The notes below the pieces were generated by a model. The model saw nothing but the letters and a program-made list of their open reading frames with translations. It had not been told where the DNA came from and did not search any database. The position numbers and the translations under genes are program-made. A DNA stretch of 64,000 nt from positions 186,001-250,000 of the forward strand of contig JAVJUA010000048.1 in assembly GCA_040219935.1 (NCBI GenBank), in the 5' to 3' direction. The DNA comes from UBA7803 sp040219935 (GTDB lineage Bacteria; Pseudomonadota; Gammaproteobacteria; Pseudomonadales; Azotimanducaceae). Shown piece by piece: positions 59,348 through 64,000 of the stretch; positions within the stretch are counted from its first letter, which is position 1; each line of letters begins with the position of its first letter.

Positions 59348-61086
59348 TCAGCCGCACCTGGTCATGGCGCCGTCGTGGCACGAGCCGTGTGCTGCTGCTG
59401 CTGGCGCTGTGGGGTCCCGCGGCGGCGGCCGCCGCCGCCGACGGTGACTGCCAGGTGCTGCACGAGCTGGACGCCGAGGCCGCGCAGACGTTCCAGTTCG
59501 AGGGCGAGCTGGGTCACTGGGAAGCGCTGATTCCGAGGCAGGACTACCGACTGCGGCGCATCGATGTGGTGCGCCAGAACGTCTTCGAGCGCGAAGACAT
59601 GTGGCTGCACCGCGCGGCCAATCGCTACCATGTCATGACCCGCGAGCGGGCGATCCTGGCGGCGCTGCCGGTTCGGCCGGGCGAGCGGGTGGACGTCCGG
59701 CGGCTGCGCGAAGCCGAGCGTATCCTGCGCGCCAAAGCCTATCTCTACGATGCCCGTGTGGTTCCGGCCCGCGTCTGCGACGGTGATCAGCTCGACGTCT
59801 ACGTCGTCACCCGTGACGTCTGGACTCTGGAACCGCGCATCTCGCTGGATCGGGCCGGCGGTGAGAACGAGATCGGCCTGGGCATCACCGACGTCAACCT
59901 GCTCGGGCTCGGCAAGGCACTCACCGTGAGCTACGAGAAGGATGCCGACCGGCGGGGCGCGCTGCTCTGGTACGGAGATCCCAACATCGGCGGCAGCCGC
60001 TGGGCCATGGACCTCACCCTCATCGACAACGATGACGGTGAGCGGGCCGCGCTCAGCCTGCGGCGGCCGTTCTACGAACTCGACGCACGCTACGGCATGT
60101 TCTTCGACGTCGACCACTTCGATCGCGACGAGGGGCTCTACAACCTCAGCAGAAAGTTCTGGGAATATCAGGCCGAGAGCCGCGTGCATCGGGTGGCCGG
60201 CGGCTGGTCGCCGGGGCTGGAAGGCCGGTTCGTGCACCGCTGGCTGCTCGGCATGGGCTACGAGGACCACCGCTTCGAGCTGCCGGCGGCGTTCACCGCG
60301 GCCTTTCCGGACGCGCCGCCCGCGGACCGCCGCTTCGGCTACCCGTTCCTGGCCTATCAGCGCATCGAGGACGACTTCGACACCCGAATGAACCTGGACC
60401 GGGTGCAGCGCACCGAGGACATTGCCCTCGGGCAGCGCATTTACGCCGAGTTCGGCTACTCGAGTTCGGCCACGGGTGGACGTGGCCGGCACCTGATCGG
60501 CCGCTTCCGCTTCGCCGATGCGGCCTGGCTCACGCCGCGCCAGCTTCTGGCCTTCGGTGCTGCGGTGTCGGGTTACTACGATCTCGACGACGACCGCGCC
60601 GAAAATCTGGAAGCAGATGCTCAGGTGGCGTACCGGTACCGCCACGCCGGGAGCTGGAGCCTGCTGGTGCGGGGCTCGATCACCGCGGCTCGGGGACAGA
60701 CGTTCGACCGGCAGCTTCGGGTCGGCGGCGAGGAGGGGCTGCGAGGGTTTCCGACGCGTTATCAGAACGGCAACCGCCGGTTTCTGGTGACCATCGAGGA
60801 GCGCTACTACTCGAACGTCTACCCGCTGCGCATGTTCCGGCTGGGCGGCGCCGTGTTCCTGGACGTGGGACGCGCCTGGTACGACGGTGAGGTGCCGGCC
60901 TGGCTGCCGGACGATCGCGATGCCGGCTACTACGGCGTGCTCAGCAACGTCGGCGTCGGCCTGCGGCTGGAGTCGACGCGGACCCGCGGCGACCGCATCC
61001 TGCATCTCGACCTGGGTTTTCCGCTGCGCAATGGTCCGGACGTACGCAGCGTCGAGGTGACGCTGACCGCGAAGCAGACGCTGTAG
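59344..61086 (+). CDS. Omp85/BamA-like outer membrane protein
   Basis: A 580-residue protein with an N-terminal signal ('VLLLLALWGPAAAAAA'). It is followed by a POTRA-like region around residues 55-145 ('LRRIDVVRQNVFEREDMW', 'RLREAERILRAKAYLYDARV') and a predicted 16-strand barrel with alternating aromatic strands. 'GGEEGLRGFPTRYQNGNRRF' near residue 460 matches the L6 VRGF-type motif of Omp85 proteins. It has one POTRA-like domain instead of the five of BamA, and ends in Leu rather than Phe. GTG start overlaps the esterase stop. Probably an outer-membrane translocator of unknown substrate. Confidence 0.8.
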   Translation: MISRTWSWRRRGTSRVLLLLALWGPAAAAAAADGDCQVLHELDAEAAQTFQFEGELGHWEALIPRQDYRLRRIDVVRQNVFEREDMWLHRAANRYHVMTRERAILAALPVRPGERVDVRRLREAERILRAKAYLYDARVVPARVCDGDQLDVYVVTRDVWTLEPRISLDRAGGENEIGLGITDVNLLGLGKALTVSYEKDADRRGALLWYGDPNIGGSRWAMDLTLIDNDDGERAALSLRRPFYELDARYGMFFDVDHFDRDEGLYNLSRKFWEYQAESRVHRVAGGWSPGLEGRFVHRWLLGMGYEDHRFELPAAFTAAFPDAPPADRRFGYPFLAYQRIEDDFDTRMNLDRVQRTEDIALGQRIYAEFGYSSSATGGRGRHLIGRFRFADAAWLTPRQLLAFGAAVSGYYDLDDDRAENLEADAQVAYRYRHAGSWSLLVRGSITAARGQTFDRQLRVGGEEGLRGFPTRYQNGNRRFLVTIEERYYSNVYPLRMFRLGGAVFLDVGRAWYDGEVPAWLPDDRDAGYYGVLSNVGVGLRLESTRTRGDRILHLDLGFPLRNGPDVRSVEVTLTAKQTL

Positions 61087-61101
61087 CGGCTGCCGTCAGC
61101 G

Positions 61102-61130
61102 TGGAAACGCCCCCTCGCCTACGCTATAGT
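61102..61130 (+). promoter_or_regulatory. Candidate promoter for the MerR-TPR gene
   Basis: TGGAAA at 61102-61107, a 17-base spacer and TATAGT at 61125-61130, with the GTG start at 61178. Confidence 0.45.
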
Positions 61131-61177
61131 CCCCGCGTCTGCGGCTCGGCCGCCGGCGTTCCGCAAGCAGGAGCAGC

Positions 61178-62020
61178 GTGGGGTTTCAACGCCCGGACAT
61201 GAGCGGCTACACCACCAGCGAAGTCTCCGATCTCATCGGTCTCAAGCCCGCCCAGGTGCGCCATCTGGTGCGTCGCACTCTGCTCGCGCCCGATCGCGGC
61301 CGGCGCGGCGAGTATCGCTTCGACTTCCAGGACGTGGTGCTGCTGCGCACCGCCAAGGGGCTGTTCGACGCGCCGGTGTCCAGGCGCCGGGCGCTGCGCG
61401 CGCTGCTCCGGGTGCGTGACGGGCTCGGCAGCAGCCGCGGTCTGGCCGGCGTGCGTATCTTCGCGGAGGGCGGCCACGTGCTGGTGCGCCATGCCAATCA
61501 GCTCTGGGAGGCGGAAACGGGCCAGGCGCAGCTGGATTTCCGGGGCTCCCAGGGTGCCGCCGGTCCGGTGGCCCGCATCGCCGAGGGTTCACTGATCGTG
61601 GCGCGGGAAGCCGACGCCATGGACAGCGACGAGTGGTACAACGCCGGCCTCGACCTGGAGGAGGCGGGCTCGCCGCGAGCCAAGGATGCTTATCTCAAGG
61701 CCATCGAGCTGAACCCGCAGAACGCTGACGCCTACGTCAACCTCGGCCGCCTGTTTCAGCTCAACGGCAACCTCAAGCGGGCCAAACGCTACTACGAGCG
61801 GGCGCTGGACCTCAGCCCGGAGCATCAGCTCGCGCTTTACAACCTGGGCACCGTGTTCGACGAGCTGAACGAGATCGAGCGCGCGGCCGAGTTCTACCTG
61901 CGGTCGCCGGCGGTGCCGGACGCCCACTACAACCTGGCGCGCATCTTCGAGATGCTCGGAGACGAGCTGTCGGCGCGCCGTTACCTGCGCAGCTACCGGC
62001 GGCTGATCGACGTCGAGTGA
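61178..62020 (+). CDS. MerR-like DNA-binding domain fused to TPR repeats
   Basis: A 280-residue protein. Residues 8-75 form a MerR-type winged helix ('YTTSEVSDLIGLKPAQVRHL', 'GEYRFDFQDVVLLRTAKGL'). The middle is a small linker domain. Residues 148-275 carry TPR units ('KDAYLKAIELNPQNADAYVN', 'RAKRYYERALDLSPEHQLAL', 'AAEFYLRSPAVPDAHYNLAR'). MerR regulators normally end in a coiled coil and effector domain, so TPR suggests control by a protein partner. AGGAG precedes the GTG by 4 bases. Ends 1 base before the convergent fur gene. Confidence 0.83.
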   Translation: MGFQRPDMSGYTTSEVSDLIGLKPAQVRHLVRRTLLAPDRGRRGEYRFDFQDVVLLRTAKGLFDAPVSRRRALRALLRVRDGLGSSRGLAGVRIFAEGGHVLVRHANQLWEAETGQAQLDFRGSQGAAGPVARIAEGSLIVAREADAMDSDEWYNAGLDLEEAGSPRAKDAYLKAIELNPQNADAYVNLGRLFQLNGNLKRAKRYYERALDLSPEHQLALYNLGTVFDELNEIERAAEFYLRSPAVPDAHYNLARIFEMLGDELSARRYLRSYRRLIDVE

Positions 62021-62021
62021 G

Positions 62022-62429
62022 CTAGCTCTTCCGGCGCTTGCGGACGAACAGCACCAGCTCGTGATCCACCAGCTCGAAGCCGTGCTCTTCGGCGATCTCG
62101 CGCTGCAGCTTCTCGATGCGCTCGTTCACGAACTCCAGCACCTGACCCGAGTCGACGTCGACCATGTGGTCGTGATGTTCGTCGGGCGCCAGCTCGTAGA
62201 CGGCGTGGCCGTCGGCAAAGTTGTGGCGCTGCACGATGCCGGCGGATTCGAACTGGGTGAGCACCCGATAGACCGTGGCGAGGCCGACCGAATCGTCGCT
62301 GTCGAGCAGGGCCTTGTACACGTCCTCGGCACTCAGGTGGTGAGGATTGGCATTCTCGAGCACCTCCAGCACCTTGAGTCTGGGCAGCGTGACCTTCAGG
62401 CCGGCGCGTTTGATGTCGGTAGCGGTCAA
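62022..62429 (-). CDS. fur: Ferric uptake regulator Fur
   Basis: A 135-residue iron-responsive repressor. The N-terminal winged helix includes 'GLKVTLPRLKVLEVL' and 'VGLATVYRVLTQFESAGIVQ'. The dimerisation part has 'EHHDHMVDVDSGQVLEF', in which the CxxC of E. coli Fur is replaced (Val-Asp-Val-Asp-Ser), as in Pseudomonas Fur, which needs no structural zinc there. It ends 'ELVDHELVLFVRKRR', also pseudomonad-like. TTG at 62429 appears to be the start. The common omlA/bamE neighbour is absent here. Confidence 0.92.
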   Translation of the reverse strand: MTATDIKRAGLKVTLPRLKVLEVLENANPHHLSAEDVYKALLDSDDSVGLATVYRVLTQFESAGIVQRHNFADGHAVYELAPDEHHDHMVDVDSGQVLEFVNERIEKLQREIAEEHGFELVDHELVLFVRKRRKS

Positions 62430-62527
62430 GGGTCGATCCCGTCTCAGGTAGGTTGGGAAGTTAACCCCAAGCGGCCGCGAGCGTCCACCGCGCTACAATG
62501 CCGGGTCCAACCAGAAGGAAGATGCAG

Positions 62528-63328
62528 ATGGCCGATCTCAGAGGCAAGGTGGCCGTGGTCACGGGTGGCAGCCGCGGCGTCGGCAAGGGTATTGCCGAGG
62601 GCCTTGCCGAGGCGGGCGCCACGGTTTACATCACCGGGCGCTCAGAGAGTGCGGACGAGCCGCCTGCACCGCGCACCATCCAGGCCACCGCGCGCCGCGT
62701 CGACGAGCTCGGTGGCCGCGGCATTGCCGTCCACGTCGACCACAACGACGACGATCAGGTACGAGCGCTGTTCGAACGGGTGCGCGACGAGCAGGGCCGT
62801 CTCGACGTGCTGGTGAACAACGTCTACAAGATTCCCGATCCGCCCGCCTGGGGCGGCGGCTTCTGGGAGCACCCGATCTCGGTCTGGGACGATCAGTGCG
62901 GGGTGGGGCTGCGCGGCTACTACGTGGCGTCGGTGCTCGGCGCGCCGCTGATGGTGGCGAATCGGTGCGGGCTGATCGTCAACGTCTCGTCCTCGGGTGG
63001 CGATACCTACACCTTCAGCGCCTCCTACGGGGTCTGCAAGGCCGGGGTCGACCGCATGGCGAAGGACATGGCCGTCGAGCTGAAGTCCTACGGCGTCGCC
63101 GCGCTGTCGCTGCGCCCTGGGGCCGTGAAGACCGAGTTCATCCTCGATGCGGTGGCGCGCGGCGACGTCGACTGGGACCTCGATGCGTCCGAGTCGCCCC
63201 GGTTCACCGGGCGCTGCGTGGCCGCGCTGGCCATGGATCCGGACGTCATGGACAAGACCGGCGGCATCTACCGGGTCGCCGATCTGGCCCGCGAGTATCG
63301 ATTCACCGATCCCGACCGGGCTGCCTGA
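62528..63328 (+). CDS. SDR family oxidoreductase (DHRS1-like)
   Basis: A 266-residue SDR with 'AVVTGGSRGVGKGIAEGLAE' (NADP-binding), 'YITGRSESA' (basic residue favouring NADP), 'NNVYKIPDPPAWGGGFWEHP', and the active-site Ser-Ser plus 'YGVCK' as YxxxK. The insertion after the NNxx motif and 'LRGYYVASVLGAPLMV' resemble mammalian DHRS1. ATG at 62528 has AAGGA 8 bases upstream, better placed than the ATG at 62522 or 62498. A TACAAT -10 lies near 62494. Confidence 0.87.
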   Translation: MADLRGKVAVVTGGSRGVGKGIAEGLAEAGATVYITGRSESADEPPAPRTIQATARRVDELGGRGIAVHVDHNDDDQVRALFERVRDEQGRLDVLVNNVYKIPDPPAWGGGFWEHPISVWDDQCGVGLRGYYVASVLGAPLMVANRCGLIVNVSSSGGDTYTFSASYGVCKAGVDRMAKDMAVELKSYGVAALSLRPGAVKTEFILDAVARGDVDWDLDASESPRFTGRCVAALAMDPDVMDKTGGIYRVADLAREYRFTDPDRAA

Positions 63329-63340
63329 GCGCGCAGGGCG

Positions 63341-64000
63341 TCAGCCGGTGAGGGCGCCGACGTCAGCGTCACCCAAGCCGGCGACCCGGGCCGCCTTGAC
63401 GATGCCGGCCCAGCTATTGTCGTCGATGGGTATGCCCGACGCCGTGCGCGCCGCGTAGGCGGCGCGCTCCGGCTCGCCGGGCACCAGCACGCGCTCGAAG
63501 CCGCGCGCCGGCGGCGTGCTGTGCAGGTAGTCGACCATTGCCTGCACCTCGGCGTGGAACCGCTCGGTGCCGCCGAACGCATCCGGGTCGACCACGAACA
63601 TCAGCATGTGATTGACGATGGTGTTGTCCCGGGGGTTGCCGGGCTGCGCGGTCCACTCCCCCGCCAGCGCCCCGCCCAGCAGCTCGCACATCACCGCCAG
63701 GCCGTAGCCCTTGTGGGCACCGAACGGGCCCAGGGCCCCGAACGGCTCCTGAAACATCACCCGGGCATCGGTGGTGGGCAGCCCCTCGTGATCCACCAGC
63801 GCCCCCGCCGGCACCGGGTCGCCCTTCATGTGGGCGACGCGAACCTTGCCGAGCGCGATGGCGCTGGTGGCCATGTCCAGCACCAGCGGATCCTGGCCCG
63901 GACGGGGCACCACGCAGCAGAACGGGTTGGTGGTCATGCGCCGCTCGCGGCCGCCGAACGGCGACACCTGGGGCGCATGGCCCACCACGTTGACGAAGTG
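63341..64000 (-). CDS. Malate/L-lactate dehydrogenase (Ldh2/YlbC-type) family protein, N-terminus beyond window
   Basis: The visible C-terminal 219 residues match the NAD(P)-dependent Ldh2 family (malate, ureidoglycolate or sulfolactate dehydrogenases). Typical segments are 'LDMATSAIALGKVRVAHMKG', 'PFGALGPFGAHKGYGLAVMC', 'NTIVNHMLMFVVDPDAFGG' and 'PARGFERVLVPGEPE'. The frame remains open to the last base, encoding 'HFVNVVGH', so the gene starts outside. It converges with the SDR gene 12 bases away. Confidence 0.85.
   Translation of the reverse strand, partial: HFVNVVGHAPQVSPFGGRERRMTTNPFCCVVPRPGQDPLVLDMATSAIALGKVRVAHMKGDPVPAGALVDHEGLPTTDARVMFQEPFGALGPFGAHKGYGLAVMCELLGGALAGEWTAQPGNPRDNTIVNHMLMFVVDPDAFGGTERFHAEVQAMVDYLHSTPPARGFERVLVPGEPERAAYAARTASGIPIDDNSWAGIVKAARVAGLGDADVGALTG

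Noticed and set aside
1..64000. tRNA, rRNA, prophage or insertion sequence
   Set aside because: No cloverleaf, conserved rRNA segment, transposase, integrase or phage structural motif was recognised by reading; a dedicated covariance-model search would be needed to exclude a tRNA with certainty.

Overview
This window is about 64 kb of GC-rich DNA (roughly two-thirds G+C by eye). It is densely packed with genes on both strands, with no gene-free stretch longer than about 250 bases. The gene set suggests a free-living, metabolically versatile Gammaproteobacterium. Evidence includes a Fur regulator of the Pseudomonas type (metal-site cysteines missing), NnrU and MddA-type membrane proteins, an mnmH gene, MsrA, and a short protein resembling the pseudomonad DUF6316 family. 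Two features are less usual for that class: mevalonate-pathway enzymes (HMG-CoA synthase plus type I IPP isomerase) and a eukaryote-like type 2 isoleucyl-tRNA synthetase. No rRNA, tRNA, CRISPR array, IS element or prophage gene was recognised. Many neighbouring genes overlap by a GTGA, ATGA or TTGA stop-start, so operon limits are easy to see.

Layout. 1-6.4 kb: end of a MATE efflux pump, HMG-CoA synthase and IPP isomerase, an alpha/beta hydrolase, an MFS transporter coupled to an ATP-grasp ligase, and a small DUF6316-like protein. 6.4-9.2 kb: a sugar-dehydrogenase-like lipoprotein, a carboxymuconolactone-decarboxylase-family protein and a luciferase-like oxidoreductase. 9.3-14.1 kb: type 2 ileS coupled to a TetR regulator, then a small protein with its Rieske oxygenase domains in reversed order. 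14.2-20.3 kb: a compact cluster of LysR regulator, alpha/beta hydrolase, degenerate GH78-like protein, and cobalt-type nitrile hydratase beta, alpha and His-tailed accessory protein. It collides tail-to-tail with mnmH. 20.1-30.4 kb: mnmH, a Sel1-repeat lipoprotein, msrA, a CoA-transferase, a YegD-like Hsp70, a Nudix hydrolase, a thioesterase, a MAPEG protein, an epoxide hydrolase, an SDR and NnrU. 30.4-37.5 kb: an orphan PAS histidine kinase and a gliding-type ABC exporter (ATPase, fused GldF-GldG protein, DUF4340 protein). 37.5-45.2 kb: HAD phosphatase, GST, DUF3108 protein, thiolase, NhaR-like regulator, HIT protein, MddA-like methanethiol methyltransferase and a divergent wHTH-TPR regulator. 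45.2-52.8 kb: PNPOx-like protein, MDR reductase, a Fic protein with a substituted active site, TauD-like dioxygenase, sodium:solute symporter, and an ECF41 sigma operon with a recognisable own-type promoter. 52.8-64 kb: SLC13-type symporter with a serine hydrolase, an alpha-E/circularly-permuted ATP-grasp pair, a family VIII esterase, an Omp85-like outer membrane protein, a MerR-TPR fusion, Fur, an SDR and a truncated Ldh-family dehydrogenase.

The most distinctive items are: (i) the nitrile hydratase operon carrying a GH78-like pseudoenzyme and a metallochaperone-like His tail that overlaps mnmH on the opposite strand by 134 bp; (ii) the apparently permuted Rieske oxygenase; (iii) the Fic protein with Arg in place of the catalytic His; and (iv) the ECF41 operon with its own-type promoter.
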